Source: Prinia subflava
Lineage: Eukaryota > Chordata > Aves > Passeriformes > Cisticolidae
DNA: 64,000 nucleotides
Assembly (NCBI RefSeq): GCF_021018805.1
Contig: NC_086259.1
Span: 17,255,501-17,319,500 of the forward strand
Direction of reading: 5' to 3'
The number at the start of each line of letters is the position of its first letter. Within the stretch, counting starts at the first letter, position 1. Positions 38,241-53,365 of the stretch are shown piece by piece. Both the position numbers and the translations under genes were made by a program. Under the pieces are notes generated by a model. It was not told the origin of the DNA and ran no database searches. It worked only from the letters and a program-made list of their open reading frames with translations.

Positions 38241-41200
38241 ATCCATTCTCTGTCTTGCACTTGGGTTTCTGGACCTGATTCTGTGTGGAATGTACCAATA
38301 TCATTGCAAAAATCATTATTTGGTGGAACAAAGCTGTAATGATGGTGAGGAAAGCCTGGAGTAATGGGAAGTGCACCTCCTTGCACCCACATTCCCAGCT
38401 TTTTGGGACTGGATAAGCCTCTGATCTCTATCTCTGTTTTGAAACAATTGTTTTCTTCTAATGTTTTTAAACTAGAATTTCTCACTTAAAAATAATAAAC
38501 AAGAATGCAATCTTGAATGTTAAATGTCACCAGTAGTTATCCATAATTGTTGATCTCTGCAGTTTAGTTATCAATGCAGAAATGTGTTGCTTTGTGTGGG
38601 GAGGGTATTGATTATTGTAATCTGGAAAAAGAGCAGCTGATAAGTTCACATACCATGTGTTACCAGGACGTAAGATAAGGATGTTGGGGATAAATCGTGA
38701 AATTTTCTCTCTTGCACATCTCTCAGTTTTGTGTGTTTGCAATAACAAAACAGTGCTGCTCACACCAACACAGGCGCAGTCTCCAGTGGACGTGGATTGA
38801 TTGTGCTGCCCTCGTTTTGTTATCTGGGTGAAGGATGGCTGGTGTCAGTGCCGTGTGTGTCCCTGCTGCGCGTACAGGGGCGCTTACACGGCCTCTATTG
38901 CCACGGTATCGGAGCACCCTACCAGTGGTAGTGAATTTATCCTTGCTTCCCTAAAATAACTGCTCCGTTACGACAGGAGCATTATTCTGAAATGGGAGAC
39001 AGCCTCCAACATCTGCCTGTTTCAATGACTTGAGGTCTGTTATCTTAGGTGACTAATGATGTTGGCTGCTGTCACTTGGGCTGCTGGTGTTGATTCAGTG
39101 GTGACACTTCATTGTACTCCAGAAAAATTAATTCTGATTGGAGGGAGCCCAGAATAAATTCAGTCTTGAGGCCAATCAGAAGGTGGTGTTTTCAGTGGTA
39201 TTTTAATAATGCGGCTCAATTTTCAAGAATGTAATTAGCTATGATTTGCCAAGGAACTGCCTATCTCTATACAGTAGTTGTACAGAGAGGAAACTAGTGA
39301 GAGAAAATATAACCATAAATTCTTTAAGCATAAGGAAATGGAGGGAGCTTGCTCATAGCTGGTGATTGTGATGGCTGCTGGCACAATGATCAGGTGGAGC
39401 AGAGGAGGAGGACAAGGCTGGCAGTTCTATTTACACTCAAGGCATTTCAGACCACAGCAGTTTGCGGTAGAAAATGGAGACAGATAATGCAAAACCAACT
39501 CTGCTTGGGTAGGGCAGAGGTTCTGCATCTTTCCACTGCAACAGGAAACACAGTCTGTGGTAGAATATTTCTCCCACCATCTGCTCAGTGACAGAGTTTG
39601 GTGTTTTCTTTCCTTTCCTCAGTTTGGAGGAGGCAGAGCTGCCAGAAGCTTGGGCTGCTCTGGCAGGAGGTGAGCTCCTGGTGTTACTCCCCAGGTTTAG
39701 CTTCTGGAAGTGGGACATTGCTGACCTAAAGCATCACTGTTAGGGAGATGCACCCAAATGTTTGAATTCCTGGGGGACTAGGACACATGGATGCACCATT
39801 TGGTACATGCCCGAAACATGAGGCTCTGTGGATTTTTATGGGTTGTTGAAAGCCAAAGTCTGATTCTGTGGAACAGCTGCTTCTTCCTGTGTGTTTGTCT
39901 CTCTGAAATGAGGATTCAGTCTTGCACTTGCTTCCCAATAATAGAGTTTTCAAAGCTTTTTCCTCCTTCAGGAGTCAAAGGCACACAAGCACAGAACCTG
40001 TTTCTTGCTGTGCATGAGAGCTAAACATGGATTATAGGGTGGGTGAAGGAGTTGGTGTAAAACAAACTGACTTGCTTGTCTGCAATAACTCATGTTGAAC
40101 CTGAACAGAATTGTTTCTCCATCTTGTTCTTGACTTCTGATTTCTGCATGCTGTGTGTTTGTGGAGTCTAGCTGGGATATGTAGGAATAAAAAGCCATCA
40201 TGCACAGCATGAATGGTTCTCTCTGCCTTACCTCCAGGCTGACTGGAAGCATCAGCATTCCTGTAATTTCCTTGTTCAAATTACCTTTTTCTCTTTTCTC
40301 CTCCATCTGTTTAAAATAATTCAGATAGTCTGAGTGCTTTTAGTTTTTATACTCAAACTTTCCTCCAGAACTCCTAGTGTTGGGGGAAAGGGTGAATAAT
40401 TTTTACTACTGTGGTTTAACTTAGATGGGGTTCTACAGGCTCTGCTGGAAAGTCTATCTCTGTTCTTGTTGCTTATAGATGTTTTTTTTTTGTTGATAGA
40501 AGAGAAGAGGATGGAGGTTTTCTTGCACTATGAAGAGAACCAGACACACTTAAGGAATTGTTTTCCTTTAACATTTCACATGGGTGATATTTTCACCGGG
40601 TAATTTGAAAATTCCCCAGAGTTAGTGCAGTGTTAAGTTCTATCCTTTGGCTAACGTGGTAGGGAACTCTAAATGTTGTAGTGTCAGTACTTGTGAGTCT
40701 GGCCCAGACCTTGTGCTTTTCCTGCTATGTTCATATCACCCTATTCCTTTCTCCCTCTGTCCCTTAGAGCGGTCTAGTTCTTTCTGCACATGTAGAAAAG
40801 AGAATTTTATTTCTCGTCCTCAATAATGGTGTTAGGTTGGTGATCTTCTGAGGTCAGAAGTGCTGGGGTAGTAATTTGTTAATAAACATGCTGAGATAGC
40901 TACTGAATTTCTTCTCCTTTTCACTGGTTGACTGAGGAGTACGAGAAAGAAGAGCAAACCTTAAAGCATAAAAATGGATGGGAAAGCAAAACCAAGGGAA
41001 AAAGAAAAACTAAATGGTATTCAATGCTCTGTCACTTTTTGCAGCTGTTAGGATTTGGAAAGCAGCCTTTTATATTTGTGATAGAGTCAACAGATGTATG
41101 CAGGAATGGAGCACAGCCTGATGCTGCCTGGTTTCCACATCTTCATTTACAAACCTTCCCTGAGAGCTTAGGCTCATGCCCGTATCCAGAGCTCTTGCTC

Positions 41201-44200
41201 ATATCGAGACCTGAAGTTGCTGGCACCAGGAAATGGTGATACTGTTTTATGCACATTTGTGTAAATCAGTGTGCTGGTTTATGAGAGGCAGGAAATTTAA
41301 TCCCTTGTAAAAGTCTTTATCCATTTCCAGCATTCATTAGCTGCCACAGAACTCTCCTCTCTTTTACATTTTATATTTTGGGTGGGGCTTTATTATCATT
41401 TGTTCTATGTCTTGGTGGACAATATTTATCCCTACTGCTTTGACGTTCTTGTATTCATTAAATCCATTCTACTGATTCTTTGGGAAACTTGTTATCACAC
41501 AGAGGAAATAAATGTAGGACATCCCTTCCTCTAATTGACTAATTAGATGGGGAAGGAATGGGAGTGGAGACAACAGGGTATAAACTGTGAGGCCAAAGCA
41601 GCCTTCATTGCACTTTGCAATTTCTTTTGGACCAGTTCTTTAACTGTCTGAAGTTGGTTTATGTGTATCAGGAGGGTGACTTGCCATATATTATCCCCTG
41701 TGTGACACCAGCAGGATTTCAACTGCCTAGTGATGGAAGTTATGTCCCAAAGAAAATGGAAAGGTAGGAAAGGGTCAGAGAACCTCGGAGGGGAAGTTAC
41801 AACTCTGTTATGGTTTTCTAGCAATAAATATGAAGCAAGGCAGCTACCAGGAGCAGCTGGGCGATGTCTTGCTGAAAAGGGGCAACTGTTAGGAAAGAGA
41901 AATGCTCCAAAATTTTGTTGGACATGATGTGACTTCCCCTTTCCTACCATTTTTGCTCATATATAATTTCACAGGTTTATCCCCTTTCTCTTATTTTCTG
42001 ACAACTCTTGGAGGCTAGTTAAAGAGCAAGAGATTAAAAGGAAGGGAAACTGGCTTCAGGCACATTTGCAAACTAGCTGTTAGTTTTCTGCAGGTCCTTC
42101 CGTGCTTCAAACAGAAACAATCCTCCCCTGACAACTGACAGTTCATGTACGATGGATTTGCTTCTGACATTGTACTTCTGGGGCATTTGTATGACTCGTG
42201 ATTCATCTGACAGGGCTTGAGTTTAAGCACTGATAAAGGCAACACAGCAGAGTGCAAATACATTTGACCTTTCAAAACATTGAATAGAAAACAAAAATAG
42301 AAAAAGAGTTACACTGCAGTTTTTCCTTGTACACGTGTAATGACTGCAAGCACACCAGCATTCTGATTTCTGCCTTGGGAGCCTGGGCAGCACAGAGGCC
42401 TCCAGGCCTGAGCTCCACTGTTGTTCTTCCTGTTCCACTGTGTGTGATTTAGCCTGGTGTTGCTGTAGAGGTACAGGTCAACTTTGATTTCCTCAGGTCA
42501 GGGACTGGCCTGATGTCTGCAGCATCTGAAAATCTTTCCTGTTTGGTATGCTGTGCTTGTATCACTGGCACTCTGGTCTTGACTGGCTTGCCTGGTGGGC
42601 AGGTGTCTGTATTCCAAGTGTAGTTTCCCTGGAAGTGTCACTTTAAATCAGTAGCCCTGACACAGAACTAAGGCTCGGGCACCTGTGGGAAGTTCCTGCC
42701 AAAATCCTCAGCCAGCTGCAGCCATAGCTTGGATGCAGCCACCTCGTATCACTGCTGTGAGCTGCTTGAACAAGGGAGGAACTCTGTGGTGTCAGGACCC
42801 TGCTCAGCCAGGGCTGCAGAGCTCAGTCTCACTGGACCCCTCCTGGAAGGGCAGAAAGGGAAACAGAAATGTGGCTGAGGCACATCAGCCCTGTGGCACT
42901 GCCACTCCCCATGGCATCACTGCCCCTGGGGAGGATGTGGAGCTCTGAATAATGCTCCAAATATGATGGGAACTGAAGATCCTCCTTTCTTTTCCTCATA
43001 AAACTGTGGTTGATTTGTGAGTACATTCCTTTCCTTTACAAGCACAGGAGATCCGTGCAGTCCATCTCTCCCAGCCTTCAAGCCAGAGATGTACAGGCTG
43101 TGCAGGATTGTGTGCCAGGTTCTGGGTTAGGGGGAGGTTTTAATTGAGGTGACCAGGTTAAATTCTCATCTTGAACTTCTTTAGGGAAGGGAGGGAAGAC
43201 TATGCAGCAGCTGGGTAGGGCTCTGATCTGGCATTGCTACAGCTATTTTTGATATTTCTAAAACTACTTTCCAGTAACTGCAGTGGAATTTGGAGAGTTT
43301 TTTGGTCTGAAGCTTCTTAGCTATAAATGATAGTCTATCTTTGATTTATTCATCCTACCCTGCTGCCTGTACTATGCCGGTCAAGTCTTGTCTTGCAGAG
43401 AGGAACATTTTTTCCATTATCCGACTTTGTTATTCCTTGTTTCATTGTGTAGTCACCTCCTGTGGCTGTGTTTACACGAATTTCACTAACAACAAATCTT
43501 GAGGAATCTGCTTGAGTAATGATCAATTTTTCTTTTAAATTGCCCCTTTTCCATGTTTTTGTGTGAATGGATAAACTATCTGATCACTTTCCTTAGCACT
43601 GTAATGAAAGCTCTCTCTGGTTTTGTTCAGTGTTACTGGCAAGGCTACAGGCTGAAACAAGGCTGCTGGACTGGGAGGGTTGTAGAATTTGTAGATGTAA
43701 AAAGAGGGGTAGAAAAGGAAGGGATAAACTGGTATTCTGTCTTATTTGTAATTCTCTGCTGTAAAATATGTAACTTGTCACTGGATAAGCAGCACTAGTG
43801 AATCAAAATTTCTGTCTTTTCTAGACAAAGCTCTAACTGTTCACTTCAAAATTATGCTTCTTTCTGCATGCCTTTGGGACTACACTTCTGGCCAAAGCAT
43901 CATATTTGTGTAACAGCCCAGCTTGGCTGGGAAAAAGCAGGGCAGTGACTTTACTCAAAGCTGTGGCTTTGCGTGTCCTTAGTTTGAAGTGGATTTTGAG
44001 CTTTGGTTTTCCCCTAGCCCAGCAAAGTCTGTTCTGGACTTTGATATTGCTTCTGTGTTTTAGCCTCTCTTTTCAGACTGTGCTGCTTCACTAAGAATCT
44101 GAACTGTAAGGCAGTGCCTTCTGCCATCCCACCAGCCATATGCATCAGGCTGACCTTTGGCTTGAATGCAAACATTGGTGTCAACCCTGTACATTAGCAA

Positions 44201-47200
44201 ACATCACATAAATCATGGTGACAAGGTTTCCAGGCAGCTGGGGAGGTTGGCACTGAGCATGTCTGAATGACAGAAGTGATTTCTGATCTCTGTTAGCACT
44301 GAAGGGCAGGCACCAGCAGGCCCAGGAGAACAGGGTTGTTTCTTGCTCCATCCCTTGCCCTGTTTCCATGTGGATGGATGCCTTCCCTTGAGCTGTGCCT
44401 TGCCTTTGTTATTTTTGGGTCAGAGCCCACCTCTGGTGCAAGGAGTTGCTGCTGGTCCTGGTGGGGATAACTTCACTTGGAGCTTCAGCACTGGAGCCTC
44501 AGTTCTCTCTTAACAACCTCCTCCTTGTTGAGCATCTTGATTTCAAGTGTCTGTTGAAGCACTGTAAACAGATTTCCTTCAGCTCTGCAGCACTACATGC
44601 TGTGTTGCAATACATTCTGTCTACTTTAGAGCTGTTAGTGATTCATTAGTTTGCTGTTCCAAAAACCAATTCCAAAGGGATCACTCATCTCCCTGGAGCA
44701 GTGAGGGTATTTTCAAGCTGGCTACACAGTGCTCTGGTGGTTTTTTTTTTTTGAGACTTGCCTGGTTCAAATCATGTGGCAGTGATACTGCCACAGGCTG
44801 CCAATTCAATGGAGGATTGCACACAGATTCCATGGGTGGGAGCCTGCAATATTATTAGACACAGCTAATAATAGCTCCTCTTGACTCCTGAAATGTCAGA
44901 GTGATCTTGTGGGTGACTGCATTTTAGAAAGCATTAACTTTATTTTGCCACCAAGAGACATGCTCAATGCTGCATTATGCTTGTAACATAGAAAAGTATA
45001 TTGGAAATGAAGATTCTTAATCTGTCTGTCTGTGAATTGACCTGTGTCAAGATCTCAGAATTGCAGCATCAGTCTGGGAACCCGGGGCTTTGTCCTCTCT
45101 GAGCTTTTCCTGTCCAGAGATTCCTAAGATCTAATGAGCATGCCTCTGGAAGGGACTTGGAAACATAACAGTGAGGAATCTCAGGTGTACTATTAAAAAA
45201 AAAAAGGTATTATAACAAAAAGCAGCAACTCAGTTTTCTTTAAAGGGGTCAGTTGCTGCCTGACAGACTGTCCTGCAGTCAGGTCTCCAGGGTTTCTGGA
45301 ATTTCTGAGTCCATCTTTGTCCTAGAACTGTTTTTTTCTGGCAGGGAAAAATAACTCTGCTTTTCACAGAACTTCCAAAGTTTTTGATTGTTTTATGAAC
45401 CAAGAGAAAACAGAAAATAAAACAACTTTCCAAGTGTTCTGTGGAACTAAGTTAATGCTCTTTCTTACATTAGCCATTTATTTCTTTTTGCTGTCTAGTG
45501 CACCCAGCAAGGTACCAGCAGTATGTCTCCAGCTGCAGGATTTACTGAGAGATTTTTATGGACTGCTGGAGACCAGAGAGGGATTTTAATATGTTAGCTG
45601 CAAAGTGGCAGAAACTGATACATAAAAAATTACGAAGACTAAATTCCTAGTCAAAAGGTGCATTGAGAAGAGTGAGAAGCTAAGCAGTGAGCTTTTTAAA
45701 ATTATGATCATAGCTCTAGCAGGGGAGCTGAGTTTTAGATGTTGGACATGTGTTTCTCCTGGGATTTGGATTAAACAGGGCACCTGCCCCTTGCAGGTGC
45801 AGAGCTGCATGGGAGTTGCACGAAGCCATGCAATGGAGGGTAATGCAAATATGGGGACAGATGGATGTCCTGTGGTCCAAGTGACTCTTCTCAGTTGTGT
45901 TTTACAGCTGCCTATTACAGTTACAAACACCTGGATGTGTCTTTCAAGGCAGAATTGCATCACTGGGGGCCAAGATTAACATGACATAATGAAGGGACCT
46001 CACTTCCTGTGTGCCACTGTGTGCCACTCTGATGTTATTTTCCTGATTTCTCTTGGAAGTTGGGTGATAATAACACTTAAGAGCAGAGGAGACTCGAGTA
46101 CAAATCAAAGAAGGAGCTTGTGAGAAGTCTTACAGAAGTCTTTATCAAGTAGGCTTTGCTTGCAGTCACAGCTCAGGATTCCCAAATCATCAGTACATGT
46201 TGACCCTGGTGCTGAGAACCCAGAGCAGTGTGGCTTGTGGGAGACCTTGGAATGAGTCTTGTACTCAATCTATTTATTTGAACTAATTACTTTAATTATA
46301 GCAATTAATTTGTATCTTAATGAGCAATCCATTCCTCTGTTTGTGCAGTACTGCCACAATTTAGTTGTCATCTTGAAGCTGTGTTGCAGTCTCCTTGTGC
46401 CAATGAAGATGTATTTTCAGTGCACTTGGGGAATTGTGGTTAACAGAATGACTTCACCCAGAGGGAGAGTTGATTGTTTTCATTTTGTTCTTGTTCAATA
46501 ATCTGAAATACATCATCAGCATCAATGCTTTACTTAAAGAAAAATAAAGTTAGAATCAACGGGTTTTTAAGAATATTATCCTCTTTCCCTGAGGTTTCTT
46601 TTTTTTCCTTCCAGAAGTACTCTGTCATTTTCTTTGCTTAGCAACTTAAATTAACTTGCTTGTGAGCATTTAAAGCAAATTGTGTGCTTACAAATCTGAG
46701 GAAAAAAGCAGAAAAGATTTATCTCGCAATAAGTTTTTATTCCTCTTGCATTTATTGTACCTCCTCCCCTCTACCCTCTAAATCATGATAATCAGGCACT
46801 GAAAACCATATTTTATATGAGGATCCATGTGAGTCCTGGATAACAGATGACTCCCAGCTACTCTTTGCCATTGTGGGATAAACCCCATCCTGCACAGACC
46901 CACAGAAGTCATCAGGCTGTTCTTCATTTCAAGTTCATCCTTTCTCATCCTGATAGGCAGAGGCACTTGGGGAATTTAGATATGAAACTGTTGGTATTCT
47001 TCGAGAAGCAATGTCAAACAACTTGCTGGAACCTGTGACAATTGCTGGATCTGTGTTTCTGTCGTGCATTAAACTTGCTGAAAGAATTGGGTTCCCATTC
47101 TCTCTGTGTGCTGTCTGCAGTTTGCTGTGATCAAAGAAAGGAGTGGAGGTGGTCTACTAGGAATGCTTCTCTCCTTCTGCATGAAAGAACAAATTATTAC

Positions 47201-49440
47201 AGTTTTCCCCTTCACTGGAATAATGTGTTCATCTACCCACTTCAGAGCAGTCAATAGCTCTTTGTGAAATATTACTACAGGCACTGGATACTCCTCAGAT
47301 GGCTCCAAGTACCACATTTGTCACTCTTTCCCAGTGTTTGTGGTTTTACTCTGAGCTAATCTGAGGAAGGAGCAGTGAGACCTGCCCAGACTACCCCAAG
47401 GTGGTGATTTCCTTTTTATATGTAACATCTGTGCAGCCCAAAAGGAAGATGTGACAATCCTTTGTGTCCCCAGTGAAGGGCTTGCTAGAAGTCCTACATA
47501 AAACAACTGGCAGCTGACTGCTGCAAATGGGTTTGGTTTCTTTCTTTATAACACAATTCAAACTAGAGGTTAAACCTAATAGCTAAGAGTTAGTTTTTTG
47601 AATAATAATTGATCAGATTCCTCCATGTGAACCGCTTGGTGAGAAAACAATGATAGCCAGTATGAGTGCTACAATTTAAATACAAATTTGCATTATTGGC
47701 ATCTGCATGTATGTTAGTCCTATCCTAGCACTTTTTTCTTAGACTTGTTTTAGGTGTTATCCAGCATTTGAGTTACAAGATCTTGAAAAGAAATGCTTGC
47801 TTTTTAAGTTTTTCATCATTTTGACATTATACTTGAGAGCAATAATTGTGATGTTGTTTCTAAAGTCCGAGAGGTTCATCTGTCAAGTGTTAATAACAGA
47901 TAAACCTTTTGTTTGCTTTCTGCATTTAATGCATTGTGGTATTAACAGAAGATAGAAATCAGATTTTCTTTCTCTGATGAGTCCTTAAATTCAATTAAGC
48001 TGGGATGCAGTAAACAGCACTATGATTTGAAAGAGGATAAACCTCCCTGAGCTATTAGGGAACTTGTATATGTCTGAATGTCCTTGCTATTATCATAACT
48101 TTAATCATTGTAAGCTGCAAACCCATTCAAAGCATTATCTAAGCCTGACAACATCCTCAGTGTTAGTACAGTGCATTAAAAAAAAGCCTTTTGTGCAATC
48201 TCTGTCTCAAGGACAAGCCACCTAATTAACAGACCAGCCTGAAACACACACTGTTGTGTTTGTCTTTATTAAGACATAATGAATTGCAGAACTCAAAGTT
48301 ATTTTTCTGAATCAGAATGATCTGAGGGAAGCATTTCATGGCAGAGAGTGGAGAAATGTGAAGGCATTAAGTACCATAGTGATGAGGATGTGAAGTGTAT
48401 GCATACCCATGTTGTGTGTATCAATATGTATGTTGAAAATATGTATGAATAGATGTAGGATCATACACACAATGTAGAGCAGGCAAAAGCCTGTGTTTTG
48501 TTGAGTTACAATGGCACTTTTTTAAATTCCTAAAGGTATTACTTGGTTTGTAACATGATTTTTTTTTTAGCTCATTACCACACCTTAAGATTGAAGCTTC
48601 TGAATTTTTGGGATTCACCTCAAGTTCCTCTAACTGAGTCTGACACATTCGTATAAAATCCAGGCAGGGCCTGATCTGGACTCTTGCTCTCAGGTTTTGA
48701 ACCTGCGTGTGGTTTTACACACACTCAAACTCACATCAGTGGTGTGAAAGCAAATGTTCCAACAAGCTGTTTTGAAGAGCAAGGACTGAGTACCTTTACA
48801 GCTCTGGAGTAACCTGATCCAGCTGTGCACCAGACTCGTGGGTTTATGCTTGCTAAATTCTTACAATGCGAACAGTGATAAAGCAGCAGCAGCTGCAGAG
48901 TGGAAACGTGCTGGAGTAGTTTGAAGAACTGGTCTATGAGAAGTACAAATAACTCACAGGTTTGATAGCTTTTGAAATATCTGCTTGTTATCCTCAAGAG
49001 CTTCATTCATGACTATGTGGAGCCTTCCTTCCTGTGTGGTTTTGGCAGGCTGGATCTGACAGTTTTTAACCACAAGTGCTTCCCTGCCTAAACATGCAGC
49101 TTCACAGAAGGATTTCTTTGGACAAGCATAATTCCTGTGAATTATATCCACAAGGACTCGGACCTCTATTAATCCAATAGGAATTGTCACTTGGAGATTC
49201 TGGAAATACTTGCTCACAAGAGAATATTGATGTGATATTTAAAAAGAGCCTTTAAAGCAAAGTGTCAAAATATGAGCAGACCTTAGAGATACATCAGATA
49301 TAACTATATGCAGGGCAACTTAGAGCAAACCACAAAATGGTGGTTTTATTTTCCCCTGTGGTGCGATGTTATAGCAGAGAATGGTGTGTAAAGCAGAAAA
49401 TGGAATGTGTTTCCTTTTTTTCCCTCCTGCTTTTAAGTAC
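38241..49440. other. Unique non-coding DNA
   Basis: About 11 kb without a recognisable exon, RNA gene or transposable element. Plus-strand composition is generally T- and G-rich. Homopolymers include a T-run near 44741-44752 and an A-run near 45195. 42400-42960 is a GC-richer patch. Open frames (for example minus 41543-41950) carry no family motif. Confidence 0.5.
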
Positions 49441-49615
49441 AGTGACATGTCCTAATTTAGACCTAATTTTCATTCCTGTAACATTGCTTGTAATAACATC
49501 TAAAGTCCTCAGAATTAATTTGACTGGAAAAATTCCAGAAGGACTTTCAATTTTTCTAATTAAAAACATTATAGATGTCTTAATTAGGCACTGTTATTAA
49601 TGGTAATATTACTCA
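49441..49615. promoter_or_regulatory. Cluster of homeodomain-type TAATT sites, possible enhancer
   Basis: Within about 175 bp there are at least six TAATT/TTAAT cores, including CCTAATTTAG, GAATTAATTT, TCTAATTAAAA, CTTAATTAGG and TTATTAATGG, in otherwise non-repetitive sequence. Such clusters are common in developmental enhancers of vertebrates, but AT-rich DNA can produce them by chance. No coding potential. Confidence 0.25.
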
Positions 49616-52600
49616 ATTTAGAACTACACTCTTAAGATGTGGTTACCTCTAGTGTGATTAGTCAGAGAAGCTCTGCTATGCAAGGATGCACACTAGAAGT
49701 CTGAACAGTTAAATATTTAGAGCCAGATGCTCAGCTGTGTAAATTGTGTGGCGACTGTGGCCTCAGTGGAGCTAGACTAGTATACATTAACTGGGGACTT
49801 GCTATCTAAAGTTATAAACAATCATTTCTGGCTCATCTCCCTCACTATTCCTTTTTCTTTCTCATATCTAGCTTGTTTTTTCTCTCCATGGTAGAATGAG
49901 CTGATGAAGTAACACATGCACATGCTCCAGGATAAGCTGTTTAACCACTAAAACTTAGCTAAAGCCACTCCACACTTGTATTTCTCTTCCCCCCTATTAT
50001 CCCAGGGGGGATTTCCCTGACTGAAGTGAACCTGCTCCTGATTTAGAACACAGTTCAAGGACCTTTTCCCTGTGTCTTCCACTCTAATGGGCTGTTACAG
50101 GCTTCAGGTTGTGGCAAATTGCTTTGCTTGGTGAGGACCTGCTGCTGCTACATGTGAGGGGAAAATTAGGTGGAATGTTTTATTTGCTTGCCTAGACACA
50201 GGTTTACACAAACTTTTAAAGTACTCTGTAGACCAGTTAATGTGTGTATTTTCCTGTCAGGAGATTGAAAGGAGCTATTTAGGTTTACTATATTTGTGCC
50301 TGGCTCCGTTAGCACAGAGGAACCCATGACAGTGTTCAGGTCTGTAATTACTGTGGCTCCTGTTTGATATTACTCATGTTTATTGTGATTGTGGATGGGA
50401 AGGGTTGTTGGCTACATGGGCTATTGCTGCTCTGTGGCTGCAGCTGGGAGCTTGTACAAAATAACACCTGCACTTTGATTACCATCAGGTTATAAGGCTT
50501 TGTTAAAAAGCCACCCCCTATACCCCTTAAAATCACACAGCAAATGTTCCAATTTTTTAAGTTTATTTGCGAAGTAAGGTGAAAATTAAATCGACTGAAA
50601 CACACCGAATCTTTGTGTGTTCTGTTGCTCAGCGATCCCAGGGTTTATATTCCAAGTGTTTTCAACTTGTAAATTGTTACCTGGGCTGTGTAAGAGCTCG
50701 TTTGTGGGGCAGAAAAAGCTGCTTTTTGTGTAAACTGTGAAATCCAGATTTGTGTCATCCTGCAGGTAGTTCAAGCATGAAATGAGCAGTCATCCCACAT
50801 TCAGGTGGACAGATGTGAGTGGGGCTGGTAAAGGTATCTGGATATGAAATTGGTGCATGGGATGGTACTGAAACCTCAAAATGCTACAGACATTTGCATC
50901 TGTTCACTGATGTATATAATGACGAGTTATTTGGGGTAGTGGGGTGTGAAGCTTAAGAGGAGCTTAATGATTTTTCCTTTAATAAATCATTTGACTACAG
51001 CAGTGTCATATTTTATTAGCTTGCAATTTTGTAAAAGTTAAGATTGAGCATAATGTTGCATATAATTCTAAAACATCTGGTAGCAATATCTAGTAGCAGC
51101 TGTTTAGTACCTGAAATATAAACAAAACATGATTTTATCCATAGCTGTTATAGTTAATTTTCCTGGAAGTACTAGTTATGGAGTAGATGCACTATGCAAT
51201 AGATCTGTTCAGGACAATAAGTGAGTGAAAATTAAGATATTGTTCAAAACCTGAGCAAATAGAACAGCTCTGCATAAAACGTTGACTAGGAAAACAGCTG
51301 TGTTTCTAAAAAGATTTTGTTTTCTATTGAAATGAAAGAAACTTTAGAAGAAACCCTAAAATGACTGATAGTCCTTAACTACACTGTGTCTTAGTAGTGA
51401 AGTGCATCCCATTAAAAGTTTATGATCTGTTATAATTGTGTTCATATTGTTTTTTTCCAATCCCTATTCCTCTGAGGAAAGTTACCCAGTGCTTTGACTG
51501 TGGTGATATACATGGAACTCTATTGCAGGTGCTTGAACACTAAAAGGAAAAAAAAAAAATCCTCAAACAAAGCAAAGGGAAAATAAGGTGACAGCGGTTC
51601 CCTTGCTGCTTTTCCTGTCTGGTTCTCTCTTGGCATTCTCAGGAAATGTGGGGGCTGCCCTGTCACATGGAGCAGAGAGCAGGCACAGCAGCGGTGCCTT
51701 TGGGCTCCTGACCTGTGACACCTCCCGGGGCCACTCTGCAGTGTCACATTCCAGAGTTCCCTCTCTGTCCCGAGCATCCTTCAGATGGATTTGCTCCTTG
51801 AGGGTGAGAGGATGATGCAGCATCAGCTGCACTGGTGACTCCCCTTGACCCTGGGAGCTCAGTTTGTTTTCCTGACCTGCAGTGGGGGAGCAATACCCAC
51901 TTCAGGCACATCCAGGGATGGGGCTGTGGTTTATGGGAGCACTGAGTGTGCACAATCAAGCAGGGTTTCCTGAGCTCTGTCTCTGTAAACTGCTCCTTTT
52001 AAATCTTCCCACTGTAAGGAGCAGAGAGGTTTGCCAAGTAATCTGACTTTAGTGTTGCTTGTAGCAGATTCTGGTCCTTCTGGAGTTGATGGTGGGATTT
52101 ATATAGAAGCAGCATAAGATCTCAGAATATTGCAGAGCATCAAAAGCCAAACATGTGGCACTAGCATATTTTCCTTCCCTTTTGATGGTTCTTTCCAGAT
52201 TCCTCTGGGATGTGAATTCTATTTAGGGCACCAATATTCTAATAATCCTTTTATGCAGTCACATGTAAACTACCTGCACAGAACGATATCACTTTAAGGG
52301 TGGAATAATGTCGATATTTGACACTTGAATAGGTTTTTTCACTCTGTATGATGAGGATCCTTGAGGAGTGCAAATGGTTAACTGTGATGCTGGATGTCTG
52401 TTTTTCCATTTCACTTCTTAGTTAGGACACAAGAGGACTCTAAGAATATGAGCCCAATGAAGTTTATTTCTGTCTTGGGGCATTGAGTTTATTTTGATCT
52501 TTGCCTGTTCCCAGCAGTGGTTAAAAGTCACCCATCCAACATCTTGATCTGTGCCTGCCATGAGTCTGTACATCTGTGTTGCACAGCAAGTAGACCTTTG

Positions 52601-53273
52601 ACAGTGTAGGCACGATTTTTGATTCATTCTGTGCTTGTGTAACTAGAAAAATTCCCAATTTTCTGTTACAGTGAAATGACAATTTTACTGGATGATTCAG
52701 GTTCTTTACCTATAAGTTGATTTTAAACCCATTATGCAGTATGGATGTTCAATTGTAAATAATTTATAATCATAGCCTCATGCTGGAGGATGCTAAATAT
52801 CAGTAATTTTGTATTATAACTCATTAAGGATGACATTTGGGCTCCCAGGGGGCTGTTTGTAAAACTCCCTTGGCCTCAGTAATGTCAGGATTTCACCATA
52901 AGTGTTACCTAAAAAATAAAATTATGACATTTCACTTCTTACTAAGTCCAATTAATCATCATTAATTGCACAATAATTTTGAATGTAATCTTATTTGAAA
53001 AGCTTGGGGAAGTGCACCAAAAACTATGACCTAGATCCTGCAGTGTTTAGCTTGTCTGTGAAATAAAAGGGTATTTTTGTGCATGCATAGGTAGTCATTT
53101 ATAAGTTACAGGATCTTGGTTTGGTTGTGTGCACAGGATATTCCCTTGGAACCAGACCTGAGCTGGTGCTGTCTGGAACATGATGCTCTTCCAAGCAGCA
53201 AATGCAACAAATTGTCACCAGGTTACAGCAGGAACAGGGGAATTTTCATTCTGCATCAACAGATCGGAGTCTG
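49616..53273. other. Unique non-coding DNA
   Basis: No recognised gene. 51590-51960 is GC-richer and open in several frames on both strands, with no family motif. An A-run lies at about 51548-51559. Confidence 0.5.
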
Positions 53274-53365
53274 AGAATTGTTTATGTTGGAAAGACCTTT
53301 AAGGTCAAGTCCAAGCCTTTACCCAGCACAGCCAAGTCCAGCCCTAGACCCCGTCCCTCAGTGCA
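53274..53365 (-). mobile_element. CR1 LINE 3'-end fragment
   Basis: GAATTGTTTATGTTGGAAAG, then ACCTTTAAGGTCAAGTCCAA, then ACCCAGCACAGCCAAGTCCA and CCCCGTCCCTCAGTGC match the reverse complement of a common avian CR1 3' variant. It ends at about 53365. Confidence 0.85.
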
